Of a stretch of 64,000 nt of DNA, positions 1-11,465 are shown piece by piece (within the stretch, counting starts at the first letter, position 1; each line of letters begins with the position of its first letter). The stretch comes from Corythoichthys intestinalis (lineage: Eukaryota > Chordata > Actinopteri > Syngnathiformes > Syngnathidae), in the NCBI RefSeq assembly GCF_030265065.1, contig NC_080410.1:52744398-52808397 (forward strand), in the 5' to 3' direction. The translations under genes and the position numbers were made by a program. The notes below the pieces were generated by a model, which was given only the letters and a program-made list of their open reading frames with translations, was not told where the DNA came from and made no database searches.

Positions 1-2964
1 GACGCGCAGTCTCGTCGCGGGCCGCGTTGGGCGTCAGGAGGTTGGTCTGTGAATGGAAATGAGCTTTCAGTTGGACTTTTTGGGAGATGAAAAGCTTACT
101 TTTTCAACACCATTAGTGGTCATTATTTTGGGAGGGAAAAAAAAAAATCTGTGACCTAGAAATGACTGGGCCACCATTTTTGAAGCCATCACATGACAAA
201 GATTTGATGTAAAACAGAGGGGATAAAAAGCAAAACGAGGGTGCGTTTTATTTTCCTTCACATGACCGACCTCGGGGCCCAGCATGGCGGCGGGGTCCGT
301 GATGGTCATCATGACTTCATTGACCAGCTCCATGGGAATATCGCCCATCACGCGGATGCGCTTGGCGTCCTCTAGCGTCAGCGCCTCGGGGAGTTTACGC
401 TTCTCGCCTGACGGCCGGGGGAGATCCGATTAGAATCGGCGGTAGCGGCGGCATCCGAGACGGACGCCCACCTAGAATTGGCTCCGAACACGCCGCGTCC
501 AGACCGCCGAGAGACGAAGCCGCGCTCAGAGCCTTGGAGAGGGCGGACGGGCCCGAAACTGCCGTCGGACCGATCACTGGAAAACACGCCGCCCGTACTA
601 TAATTGGCTTTATTTTTACACAGACACATGCCAATTGGATAGATACACAGAGACATTACACTATAGAAGGATATAAGGCTACCAAGAGGCAAACCCTAAA
701 GACGTATTTCTTTGTGGGGAAAGCCACACGTTCGCCTCGCCTCGCCTCACCCGTCTGATGCCCCAGCTGTGCGCCATCGCTGGCGGGCACGGTGAAGTCA
801 GCTTCCCAGATGGGCGAATTTTCCCCGTAGATTTCTTCCTCTAGCATGGACAGAAACCTGTCGACAACATTCATTTTAACTTGAGAGTGCGTTTTATGCT
901 TTTCGTGCAGGAATTTGGATTTTTTTCCCCCCCAACACGAAAAGACGTCCAATGCATTTTGACTCATAGTTGAAATCCATTGGACGTCTATCGCTGTCAA
1001 TGGCATGCAATGAGTTAGAAATTTAAAAAATCTGCTTTAGTGTGTTACTTTGGGCCGTAACCAGTATGCATTTCTCTTTGTATCCATTTCCATTACCTTG
1101 AGTTCTTAATTATATTGTATTCATTTCAAAATGTATTTCTAATAATCTCATTTATATTTATAATAATGTTACTATTTGAACGAGATTATTTCTCACTTGG
1201 GGAAGTGCGTCAGGATGAGCGTCCGCTTCTCGGGCAGCAGTTTATCCTTCTCCACGCGGAACTTCTCCAGAAGCTGGCGCCGCGTGACGGTGAAGATGGA
1301 CTTGAGCAGGCTGCGTCCGAAGACGTGCGTGGTCTCGTAGCGCGGCAAGCTGTCGTTGCTCTGAGGCACGTGGCAGTAGCACAGCCAGCGCGTGTAGTCC
1401 ACCTTGTAGGCCGTGCCGTCTTCCTTCTGCGTGCGCTGCCGGTACTGCGTCGGCGTCTCCAGCTTCCAGTAGTTCAGGCACAGCAGGAACATCTTGGACA
1501 GCTCGAACATGGTCTGCCGTTCCTTGGGCGCCAGGTGGCTAAATTTGTACTGCACGAAGTTCAACACGCCCTTTGGAAAGGAACCGTTCAAAGGTCAAGT
1601 GGCTTTTTGGAGTCGCCAATTTAATCAAACGGTGCCAAATTCTGACCAGAGTTCAATTAGGGAATGCCAGCTTAACCATCTAACGCAGACACTTTAAGCA
1701 ATAGATATTTGCACACAAGCGGTGCAGCAACGCTTACAGACATACAATATCACAACAGCATGAGAGAATGATGTTATATAGCATGTGCGAAAAAAGATGA
1801 TACATTATATTTTAAGATGATACAAGTTATGGAACTTTTACAATTTGTAGCATGAAGGTTTTAGTCCTATTTTTCAGAAGCACAAATACTTCATCAACAT
1901 GGTCTTTTTTGTTTGGTAAAGACATAAAATGGGGAATAACCTTTTCGTGGCGTTGAAATATTTTTCCATTTTGAAGTAACATCACCTGTTCAATGTTGGG
2001 TTTCTCAAAGGGCGGACTGCCTAGCGAGCCTTCCACCACCGGCTGGCTCATCTGCAGGATGCACTTTCTCAGCAGCTACAGAATAACGGGGAGACTCAAT
2101 ATTAATCGGTTCCCATTTTCAGCAGAAGCTGCGCGCACGTGCGCGCTTACCTTGAACAGGTAAAAGTAGACCTGCTTAGTGTCCGTGTCCTCCTCCTTAT
2201 GCACAGACATGAACAGGTTCTCCACATCTACCACCATCCCCAGCAGTCTGTTGATCTCATCCTCCGACACGTTCTCCAGGTGGGATACGTGGTCAGCTGC
2301 AAGGACCAAAATGAAAACGGCCGTCACTGGGGTGAAGACCATGAATACGGTGTATTTTTTTTTCCTTTTCTTCTACCCAGGGCATGTCCGCAGCTGCGAC
2401 ACGGCTCGCTCAAGCTGGCGGCTTGTTGCTGCAGGTCTACCCGAGGAGCCGTGGGGGGGTTGGGGTTCTTCCATCCGTTGCATTTACATGTGTCAATGGC
2501 CTGAACGTCAACGCGTACGGTGACAATGAATGGATCGTGACAACAATCAAATCGCGACGTCTACCTACTTCACTTATCGGGCGACCTGACGTGTATACTC
2601 ATCTATAAAGGAATAGCTAGAGAGCTAGCTACATGTTAAAGTGAATATTAGCTCCTGTGGTGGCCGGTTTATGACTATGGCGCGACGAAGAAATGAACCA
2701 GTGCGCTTTACGTGAACGTGAGGCAGACGAGCTAACTACCTTGCAGGCGGAGAAAACGCCAAGTTTCTCGAGCTTCTTCGCCCGCGGAAAGGCTCGAACT
2801 TGAGCTTTCTTCTGGCTGGCGCGTTGCTGCTGGCTCAGGCCGGGCCTGGCCGGGTCGCTGCTACCCGAAGCCGCGGCGGCACCGGCACCGGACCCACTCG
2901 ACCCGGCGGCCGACTGGGCTTGGAGGAGCCGGGGTTGCAGGGCCTGAGCCGCCGGGTCCGACAT
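1..2964 (-). CDS. kat2a: Histone acetyltransferase KAT2A (GCN5), N-terminal half
   Basis: Coding exons, high to low: 2740-2964, 2377-2500, 2151-2296, 1986-2075, 1197-1570, 751-857, 472-576, 271-407 and 1-46 (cut by the window edge). All junctions are GT-AG and frames join through 451 codons. The product is the lysine acetyltransferase of the SAGA/ATAC coactivator complexes, which acetylates histone H3 in the nucleus. Seen here: an Ala/Ser/Gly-rich N-terminus, then [20 protein letters not shown] and the PCAF_N domain with its Cys-rich start (CKCNGWKNP...CRSCGHAL), [20 protein letters not shown], the [13 protein letters not shown] block and [12 protein letters not shown]. The catalytic GNAT and bromodomain exons lie beyond position 1. 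The last partial exon reads [15 protein letters not shown], as expected next in the family. The start at 2964 is the first Met of an exon that matches the family N-terminus. Residue-level agreement favours KAT2A over the paralogue KAT2B. Confidence 0.95.
955..1008. repeat. Copy of a dispersed palindromic short repeat
   Basis: Within kat2a intron 5 (858-1196). It reads CCATTGGACGTCTATCGCTG followed by TCAATGGCA, the reverse complement of the repeat core found many times elsewhere in the window (for example 27113-27179). No coding content. Confidence 0.6.
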
Positions 2965-3380
2965 TTCAAACGCCTTCCTCTTCTTTAGCTGCTAGAGGTG
3001 CTGAGCTCGTGCGCTGCGTTCAAGTACAGCTGGGAAATGTAACAATTGCGTGAGAACGTGACTAGACAGAACGCAATCTTCTTCGTTCGCCATCGATTCC
3101 TATCCCAAATACAATCGTCAATACAAATAATGATACCTGAAAGTCGCGTCATTCATGCACAGTTGAATTTCACCCACTTAACGACGACACTAGGTATGAG
3201 CCGTAGTGACTGGAAAGGCAACGAGTAGTCTCCACAAGGTTGTGGGTAATGTAGTGTTTTAGCTCAAAAAGGCGTTTCCTCCCTTCAGGTCATTTAAAAA
3301 AAAAAAAAAAAAAAAAAACTAGGAAACAATGTGCCTAAAAGGAAATGGACACAGGGAAAACGATAATGAACTCCTCCTGG
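2965..3380 (-). promoter_or_regulatory. kat2a 5' flank and rab5c-kat2a spacer
   Basis: About 400 bases between the kat2a start and the proposed rab5c polyadenylation signal. The first 60 bases are GC-rich and probably 5' UTR. The rest is plain, ending in an A-tract near 3296. The two genes point the same way, so the kat2a promoter must lie here. No specific binding motif could be assigned. Confidence 0.35.
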
Positions 3381-4113
3381 TTTATTAGTAAAATGACACT
3401 TTCCGGCCTCCCACCCATAACTTTTCTGCGCAGAGGACAAATGAAGAAAATCGCCAAAGCAAGCACCTCGATTCACATATCAAATGATGAGACGGAACCA
3501 GTGCATTTAATACCATAGATGTTTAGAAAACAAATGAAGACATGAAACAAGAAAAAACTGAAAATAATGCCGAAACATACAGAGAAGATGTTTGCTTTCA
3601 GTGGGTATTAAGTCTTAATAAAAAAAATTGTGGTTGTTATTGAAATTTAATGCTTAAACTACGCATGGGTGACGTTAATGCTAATGAAGTATTACGATTC
3701 ATGTTTGGGTGATTGTTGGGTCGTCTGAAACTGAATCATACGGTTTTAAAATTGAGAATATCGCCGTTCTACCAAGAAACAAGTCCACCTCTTCTTAAAT
3801 CTTTTCCCAAAGTGGGAATGACTTTTCATTCATTCTTGTTGTATTATATTTCTTTTCTCCCATCCCCCCACACAAATACAGAAACAAAAGTAGGTGTTTT
3901 TTTTTTAATACCATGACTGGGTTATTTCTTCCCCAAAGTGTCCACCATCAAATGTGAGTTTGTGGGGGGGAAAGGGGCTTTAAAACTAGATTGGTCACCA
4001 GCCAAACAGTTTGTAATTTCCGCCGTGTTTTGGTCCCAACGCGGTGACATTGTTTGACCGCTGGCTGACGTGGTCCTCTTCATCCTAGCTGGTAGCAGCG
4101 GACGTGGAGAAAG
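3381..4113 (-). other. rab5c: Probable rab5c 3' UTR with AATAAA signal
   Basis: Follows the rab5c stop codon at 4114-4116 on the minus strand. The sequence is AT-rich with no plausible ORF. The first good AATAAA on the minus strand is at 3381-3386 (TTTATT on the plus strand), giving a 3' UTR of about 730 bases. The extent is inferred. Confidence 0.45.
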
Positions 4114-7100
4114 TTAGTTGCCACCACCGCCGCCGCAGCATTGGCCGCCGCGGCCGTGGGGCGTCGCCTCCTGCAGGTCCACTCCCCCTCGGGATCGTCC
4201 GCCGCCGCCTGCTCCTCCCTGCGGCTCGTTCTTGGGGAGTTTTTTGGCTGTGCGTGTTCAAACCCAACAAAATGTTTTGTTAAAGTGGCCGCTAACCCTC
4301 GTGGAATGAATATAGTGGTACGAAAAAGTATTTGAAGCTTTTAGAATTGCTCACATTTCTGATCTTTGTCAAAATCACACAGATGTAAAAACAGTGTCTG
4401 CTTCAACTAAAACATTTATAGGTTTTCACATTGTATGAGAATAGCATGCAAACAATGACAGAAGGGGGAAAAATAAGTAAGTGAACCCTCTGCCTAAGGA
4501 GACTTCAAGAGCAATTGAAACCAAACAATTTAAGTCAGGCGTCTGCTCAATCACTGCTGAGTGGTTTAAAGCGGCCCTGCCCACTATAAAATACACACTG
4601 GTAATAATTGTCTTGATGAGAAGCATTGTCTGATGTGCATCATGGCTTGGTCAAAAGAGCTGTCTGAAAACCTGCGATCAAGGATTGTTGATTTGGATAA
4701 AGCTGGGAAAGGATACAAAACCATTTCTAAAAGTCTGGATGTTCATCAATCGACATTTAGAGAAGTTGTCTACAAATGGAGAGTTTGGCACTGTTGCTTC
4801 TCTACCGAGAAATGGCCGTCCACTAAAGATGACGCCAAGAGTTCAGCGCAGAATACGCAGAGGTAAAAAAAGAACCCTAGAGTGACTGCTAAAACTTACA
4901 GAAATCAATGGCACAGTCCAATATCGCTGTGCACTCATCAACTATATGTAAAACTTTGGCCAATTGTGTTCATGGGAGGACTCCACGGAGGAAGCCACTG
5001 CTTGTTGCTCATTTAATTTTCGCAAAAAGGCCCTTGGAAACTTCACAGAAGTTTTGGCAAAATATTTTGTGGACTGATGAAACCAAAGTTGATTTTTGGG
5101 GAGTAAAACACAACAACATGTGTGCTGGAAAAATGGAACAGCTCACCAACATCAACACCACATCCCCACTGTGGTAGAGGGAGCATCATGACTTGGGGCT
5201 GTTTTGCTGCCTCAGGACCTGGACAACTTGCCATCATTAATGAAGGAATGAATTCAAAAGTTTTTTTTAGGATATTTTGCAGGAAAACCCGAGGCCATCT
5301 GTCAGACAGTTGAAGCTAAAAAGAGGACGGATGCTGCAACCAGACAATGATCCAAAACGCAGAAGTAAATCAACTTCAGAATGGTTTCAGAAGAACAAAA
5401 TACACGTTCTGGAGTCCAGACTTGAACCCTATTGAGATGCTGTGGCATGACCAAAAGACAGCGATTCATGCCAGACATTGCAGGAATCTGACTGAACTAC
5501 AGCAGTTTTGGAGCTAAGAATGGGCCAAAATTACTCCAGATTAGAGCAGGACGGTAAACCGAAAATTTACCGTTACAGAAATTCTTCACGATGACCGACG
5601 TAATTTTGACCATGTCGGTAAATTCGGTAATTTAATAAAACAAGAAAATAGTCGTTTCATCCCGCTTTGACACTGTGTTGTTCGGCTATGTTCATTCCCC
5701 TTTAAGAAAGCAGTCAGTGCGCTTACGTATGGAGTCACGTGGTTTTCAGGAAGCCAAACAAACAGAAGCCCGGTAGGCTAACGCCAGCGGCTAACGCTAC
5801 AAGCAAACGTGATGGACCCGGGCTTAAGGGAGCTTTGCCAAACTTTCACCCTACATTAAGTAAACTCTTGGCGGGTTCGAGACAGGCTTTCACCTGCTGT
5901 CCTCCCTGGTTCTCACGATTTCAGGAGAGGACGTTTTCAGTGCTTTCTTCTTGTAGCCAAGCCACAGGCTAACGCTAGTGGCTAACGGTACAAATGAACG
6001 TGATGGGAGTCGGATGGCGGCTCTAACCTTGTCAAAACGGCTGAAATTAATGAGTGGACTGGGCACGGACTTCATCTAGCAATCACTATGTCGCGTTATT
6101 TGGTATCTCTGTGTGATTTCTCTGAAAGCTTTCATGATGGTAAAGCACTCAGCATAAAGTATAATCCAACAGTGAAGCCTATATATGACAGTTTAAAAGC
6201 CACAGCTATTTTTCTGTATATGTTTGCTTTATTCTGCCATCATCAAATCTTAAATGTTTCATGGGCATCAGAGCAATACAGCTTTAATCTGGTTGTGTCT
6301 GTGTGTGGGGTGTATGTATTAAAAATTGTTCTGGGGGGAAAAAAATCTGAAACCTTGACGTAAACACTTGTGTTGAATAATTATGTCACAGCCGCCATTA
6401 CCAATAAGTTGTCTGAAGTGTACTGTTAAAGCTGCAAGTCATTTGTGTTACAATGACATGTTTGCACAGTCGTCATATTGATTTTTATAATGTTGGACAT
6501 TTTTCAAGTCACACAAGCTGTTATAAATGTTCACACTAGAATTATTATTTTTTACAAGATTTTTTTTTTTTTTATACTTAATGTTTAGACTGCATGTGCA
6601 ATTGTTAAATTGAAAGCTGCTAAATAAATTTAATGAGAAACGGTTCATTTGTATTCCATGCATTGATTCAAATTTTCTAATTATATAACAGTCCGCTTGG
6701 GCGAATTTATCGTCATTTATCATTATCGAGGTAAATCTGCTCAATTTACCGTGATACGGACTTGAGGCCATATCGCCCAGCCCTAGTCCAGATCAATGTG
6801 TCAGACTGATCTGCAGCTACAGGAAGCGTGTGAAGTTATTGCTGCCAAAGCGGGGGCCACAAAATATTAAATGTGATGATTCACTTACACACACACACAC
6901 ACCTTCAGTCATTGTTTGCATACAATCCTCATTAAAATATGAAAACCTAAAAATGTTTGGGTGGTTTTAGTTAAAGCAGACAGGTTTTTCATCTGTGTGA
7001 TTTTGACAAAGATCAGATCACGTTTGCTGGTGATTTTATGCAGAAATGTGAGATATTCCAAAAGGTTCAGGTACTTTTTCATACCACTGTATTACATTGT

Positions 7101-8273
7101 AGACATGGCATTTTTTTGATTCACCATTAATACTTTTTGTTTTTCGCCTTGGTTACATGCGATGCTTACCTATGGCCATAAAAATCTCATTGACATTCAT
7201 GGCGGTCTTGGCCGATGTCTCCATGAAGAGCAAACTGTTGTCATCTGCGTACGCTTGCGCCTCCTTACAAAAGTGGAATACGTGCGTATGAGATCATCGT
7301 AGAAATAATAGCTTTATTTCAGGCTTTACCTGGAAATCGACCGCTCTCTTGTTGGCCAGGTCGGCTTTATTCCCTGCCAGAGCGATAACTATGTTTGGAC
7401 TGGCTTGTCGCTGCAATTCCTTCACCCAGTTCTTTGCACGTGTGAAAGTGTCCTTTAAAAAAAAAATTTAAATTAAACCTTTTTTGAATTACGTGCACAC
7501 ATGATCGGGTGATATACAAAAGCAAAGGTCCGTAAGAACGAAGTAATCATCAACCCAAACGGAGGAAAAGGTTCAGAACGAAAAGGCCCGTCCGTCTCAG
7601 CTACTCACTCACCGTGTTGGTGATGTCATATACAACAATGGCGGCCTGGGCACCTCTGTAGTACATGGGAGCCAAGCTGTGATAGCGCTCCTGGCCCGCC
7701 GTGTCCCAGATCTCAAACTTGACCGTCGTGTCGTCCAAGCATACCGTCTGTGTGAGGAAGGCCGCTACAAGGGAAGAGAAATAAAGACTGTTACTGTACT
7801 GCATTTCTGTTCAATAGAAAAACAAGCCACTCCAAATTTATTTCCATACAGGTAGTTTTGACTATTTTTGGTTAAAAAAAAAAAAAAAAAGTTACATCAT
7901 AAAGGCCTGGTGTCCACATGCTCTACGTGACCATCAGATTTTGGCTGATGTAGCATTTGATGTGAAATGTAATAATAAAGACTTCAGCTGACTCAGCTCC
8001 TCGTCACATGACAGAGGAGAGCTAGCGCTCACTTCCACAGCGCGTCATCCGGCACTTTTGAAAAAAATCTTTGACCCGCAGCGTGTGAACGTTGGACCCA
8101 CCTCCGATGGTGCTCTCCTGATACTCGTGGAATTGTCCTTTGACAAAGCGCAGCACCAGACTGGACTTGCCCACTGCCGACTCGCCCAGCAGCACCAGCT
8201 TGAACTGGCAGATCTTATTGCTGGCCGCCGCGGCGCCGTTGGTCCGCGCGGGTCCGCCGCCTCGTCCGGCCAT
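4114..8273 (-). CDS. rab5c: Early-endosome small GTPase Rab5C
   Basis: Coding exons: 8102-8273, 7613-7764, 7330-7452, 7170-7263 and 4114-4247, all GT-AG, joining to 224 aa (human about 216). Rab5 proteins drive early-endosome fusion and endocytic traffic. Seen: P-loop GESAVGKS at about residues 30-37, switch I/effector region YQESTIGAAF, switch [14 protein letters not shown], guanine-specificity NKAD, and ETSAK. The N-terminus MAGRGG and exon layout fit Rab5C, and kat2a lies downstream as in human. The tail is odd: it ends QCC followed by GGGGGN, six residues after the twin cysteines, where mammalian Rab5 ends CCSN. The 2.9-kb last intron holds a Tc1 element with a nested hAT element. The start at 8273 is the only Met in a suitable place. 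Confidence 0.96.
4642..6860 (+). pseudogene. Decayed Tc1 transposase
   Basis: Starts [20 protein letters not shown], the N-terminal helix-turn-helix of fish Tc1 transposases, followed by [13 protein letters not shown]. The catalytic part is visible as [17 protein letters not shown] near 5056-5100 (one catalytic Asp in WTDET) and [15 protein letters not shown] near 5180. The pieces lie in different frames with several stops and indels, and a hAT element (5542-6785) splits the 3' end. It cannot make an active enzyme. Confidence is high because the motifs are characteristic. Confidence 0.88.
5542..6785 (+). mobile_element. hAT-type non-autonomous element nested in the Tc1 copy
   Basis: Starts TAGAGCAGGACGGTAAACCG and ends ...ATATCGCCCAGCCCTA, imperfect inverted termini. 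The flanks are CTCCAGAT (5534-5541) and GTCCAGAT (6786-6793), an 8-bp target duplication with one mismatch, as expected for hAT. The Tc1 text resumes cleanly on either side. The inside is AT-rich with no intact ORF. A second copy, itself heavily interrupted, is at 8838-12988. Confidence 0.8.
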
Positions 8274-8837
8274 CGGTGGAAGGAAGGCAGAAGCGGTGGC
8301 CGGGTTCAGTTAAAAGAAGTGGACGCCGAGCCGGGGGATCTGAAACGCGCGACAAAACGCTTTGATTCAAATGACACATTGTCCCTGAAACGTTGCGAAA
8401 GACGGCCGGCGAGAAGACAGGAAACGTAGGAAGCGGAAAGCGAGCGCAAGAGCTTTTTACCGCTGAGCACGTTGAAAAGTCGGGATAAACCGCAGCTGGG
8501 TCACATGCCATTTTTGAGGTGGTAAACATTGTGAAAGATCATGTTAAAACATCGCAGCTGATGCAATCGACTCAAAGTGCCACTGACCCGGCCGGTCTTA
8601 ATGTTCAACATGTGACGGGAGATCTCACCCCCCCCCCCCGTAAAATATTCAGCAGCAGTCACGAGACTCAACTATAACAATGCTAGCAATCTAACACACT
8701 GCCACTTGAAGGTGCCTTCTTGGGGCATTTTGGGAAACTCCTTGTAGCTGTAAGTAACCTCCATCGGCTGCCTCCGACAATGATAGCTGGACCAGATGAA
8801 CCTAAAAAGAACTTTTTGTTTTACACTGACTACACAG
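8274..8837. other. rab5c upstream flank, no gene seen
   Basis: Contains the rab5c 5' UTR sequence next to the start codon, GC-rich to about 8450, then ordinary sequence with a C10 tract near 8630. No exon or repeat was recognised. The promoter may be here or further up near 14.8 kb. Confidence 0.35.
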
Positions 8838-9325
8838 TAGAGCCGGGCGGTATACGGAAAATTTACCATTACCGAAATTCCTCACGATAACCGGCGTCAC
8901 TTTGACCACGCCGGTAAATTTGGTAATTTAATAAAACAAGAAAATGTAGTCCCGTTTTGACTGTGTTGTTCAGCTATATTCATTCCCCTTTAAGAAAGCA
9001 GTCAGTGTGCTTACGTATGAATTCACGTGGCTTTCAGGAACTCAACCAAACAGAAGCCCGGTAGGCTAACGCTAGCGGCTAACGCTACAAGAAAACGTGA
9101 TGGAGTCGGGCTTAAGGTGCTTCGCCAAACTTTCACCCGACATTAAGTAGACTTTTGGCAGCCTCCAGACGGGCTTTCACCCGCTTTCCTCCCTGGTTCT
9201 CACGATTTCAGGAGAGTGTCCTTTCATTGTTTTCTACTGGCTAACAGTAGCGGCTAACAGGGGCTACAAATGAACGCGACTGAGTCGGATAGCGGCTCTA
9301 ACCTTGTCGAAACGGCTGAATTTAA

Positions 9326-11281
9326 AGGGGAAATGTGAACTAAGGTTGGCCAACCATGTTTTTGAATAATATCAATGGCTAAACAATTACAAGCATATTT
9401 TCATTTTTTTAACGCAACCCTTCCAGATTCTTTGTTTAACCCATAGCAACGCCCTTGACAATGAAAATGCTTTTCTTCGGCAATCTTCGGAAATCACGTC
9501 ACACCGGGAAGTCCGCCATAGAACAGTATTGTTTGTTGCATTGCTTCTCTTGTAAGATGCCACGGCGGTGTGTGGAGATGTTTTGTTCTCACTCAAACGA
9601 AAAGTTGTATGAGTGGCCAAAGGATAGCTGGGCACGTAAATGGACATCTTTCGTTCGCACGGAGCGAATGAATTTCACGCCATCATCGAGTAGTGTTCTC
9701 TGCTGCATACACTTCGAAGATGCCTGCTTCCTTAACCAGTCTGCTTATCATCAAGGATTTGCCAAAAAGTAAGTGTGATTTTTGGATAGATGAATGATGA
9801 TTTTGTCAAAGAAGAGCTGCCAACTGTTGTGGAATGAACAGTATAAGCTAGCGACGTTAGCCGAAAGTTAACTCGTGGCAATCCCCGATCATAGTTGTTG
9901 TTGCGTTCAATAGGTTAAGCGTGTTTAAATTGTGCGTCTTCTACGATCTTGTGCGAAAGGGTCAATCCACCGTCAATCGGGAAAGGGGTGTGGATGTGCA
10001 TATAAACGGGTCGGCGTCGCGGTAATTCACGGTCACGTTGCCGTAAGACACACACACCGCCGGTGAGTTTGTGCACATTTATTTTTATGTATTTCCACCT
10101 TCATGCTTCAAGCATTGCATTGCATTTGTACGGTTCGGCGTTTCTTTCACGGTGATCGCTTGATAGCCTTCTAGTTTGTGTTTTACGTACGAGAGCCGCT
10201 GACAGGTGACAACAACAAGCGTGTTGGTTTTAATGTCTGGCAGCAAATCAGCGAGCGCGCAGTTCACGCAGTGAATCATGGGAAATGTAGTCTCGGGACA
10301 ACACTGAAGTGGTGCTTTGTAATCTGTTCGCTTGTGTGAAAAAAACTACATTTCCTCACGCCATGAGACGCCACTTCCTCCCGAGAGCCCCGCGCTGTGT
10401 TCGTACTGTTAGCTCCATGTGTTAATAAAGAAACAAAGTTGTCAGCACGTCGTGTGTTCGATACATTTGTAAACAAAAAGCTCATAACAAGACACTATGC
10501 ACGATCCATTTAAGAGACGCTGGAGTAGTAGGAGGCGAGGAGGAGATCAGCGAGAAGCAAAACTTCGCGGTCAAATGTGGCGGCAGTCCGCTACTATTTT
10601 GTTTTCTTATTGTTGCCACAATAAAGTGGAGAAAGCCATCAACGACTCATCTCCTTCTTCCCCCCAACGTTTTTATATTATTATTTTATATGCACGAGAG
10701 CTGCCGGATCTGCCAAAATGAACATGAAGTCTGATTATTATTTTTTTTAACAATGTCATCAGATGGACAAACACATAAAATTATGTGCAAATGCCTGCAT
10801 CTTCAAATCATGAAAATAATAACAGCCTATATCTTACCAATCTTGTAATCTCGATGAATCTTGTATCCATTCCATGTCAGGTAGTGTGGGCACATTGTTT
10901 GCATCCTGATTAGCGTCTGGCTAATACATGTTAGGTCCAACATAAAATTCCAACCTCCTCTTCTTCCTCCAACTCTTGAAAAACTTGGATCTCCTCCCTT
11001 GCGCTCGATCTATCGCTTATATCGCTGTAGAATCGCTGTTTGAATCATTGTTTGAAGGGCTTTGTATGGCGGCCATATGTATGGAGCTGCCATCTCTGTT
11101 CCCGGTGTGACGTATCACTTCCGGGTTCGTCCCCTTTCAGGCTCAAACTTCGGGAACGCGATTATTTTCTCAAATACACAACATATAAATTATTTTTTCA
11201 TGCTTTATTTGTTGGAGAATGTTTAATTACTTTAATTGTGACCCAATTTGGCATGTTATGAAATTACTTCACATTTCTGCT
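9326..11281 (+). mobile_element. Kolobok-like DNA transposon (TTAA target, THAP domain)
   Basis: Flanked by TTAA at 9322-9325 and 11282-11285. The sister hAT copy has a single TTAA at the same place (near 6052), so this is a true target duplication. Short inverted ends: AGGGGAAATGTGAACT on the left, and AGCAGAAATGTGAAGT read from the right. It carries one THAP-domain exon (9557-9768). TTAA targets with a THAP-bearing transposase are features of the Kolobok superfamily. No DDE catalytic region was found in the remaining 1.5 kb, so this copy looks internally deleted. Confidence 0.65.
9557..9768 (+). CDS. THAP zinc-finger exon of the Kolobok-like element
   Basis: Open frame MPRRCVEMFCSHSNEK...LYEWPKDSWARKWTSF...SSVLCCIHFEDACF, ending at a GTAAGT donor (9769). 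The C2CH THAP signature is visible: Cys5, Cys10, the Trp-rich centre, then Cys-x2-His in LCCIHF. THAP domains bind DNA and sit at the N-terminus of P-element and Kolobok transposases. An in-frame Met lies upstream at 9455, but the THAP start at 9557 fits the domain. No downstream exon was found, so a full protein is doubtful. Confidence 0.65.
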
Positions 11282-11465
11282 TTAATGAGTGGATCGGGCA
11301 CAGACTGCATTTAGCAATTAGTATGTCGCGTTATTTTGAAACTCTGTATGTGTGATTTCTTTGATATCTTTTATGATGGTAAATAAATATATAATCCAAC
11401 AGTGACCGTTTAATGGCCACAGCTAGTATTTTTCTGTATGTGCTTGCTTTATTCTGTGTCATTAC

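Larger units (their letters stand above)
4313..7089 (+). mobile_element. Tc1/mariner transposon in rab5c intron 4, interrupted by a hAT element
   Basis: The left end AGTGGTACGAAAAAGTATTT follows TA (4311-4312). The right end is the inverted copy ...CTTTTTCATACCACTG at 7089, followed by TA. Long subterminal matches (GATTTTGACAAAGATCAG and its complement) are typical of Tc1 elements with extended inverted repeats. Without the 1244-bp nested insertion it is about 1.5 kb, a normal Tc1 size. Related copies lie at 39838-40070 and 58313-59135. Confidence 0.9.

Noticed and set aside
2139-2523. Plus-strand ORFs over kat2a exons 2-3
   Set aside because: Antisense shadows of clearly conserved kat2a exons.
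2965-4113. hspb9-type small heat-shock gene between rab5c and kat2a, as in human
   Set aside because: No alpha-crystallin-like ORF is present on either strand of the spacer.
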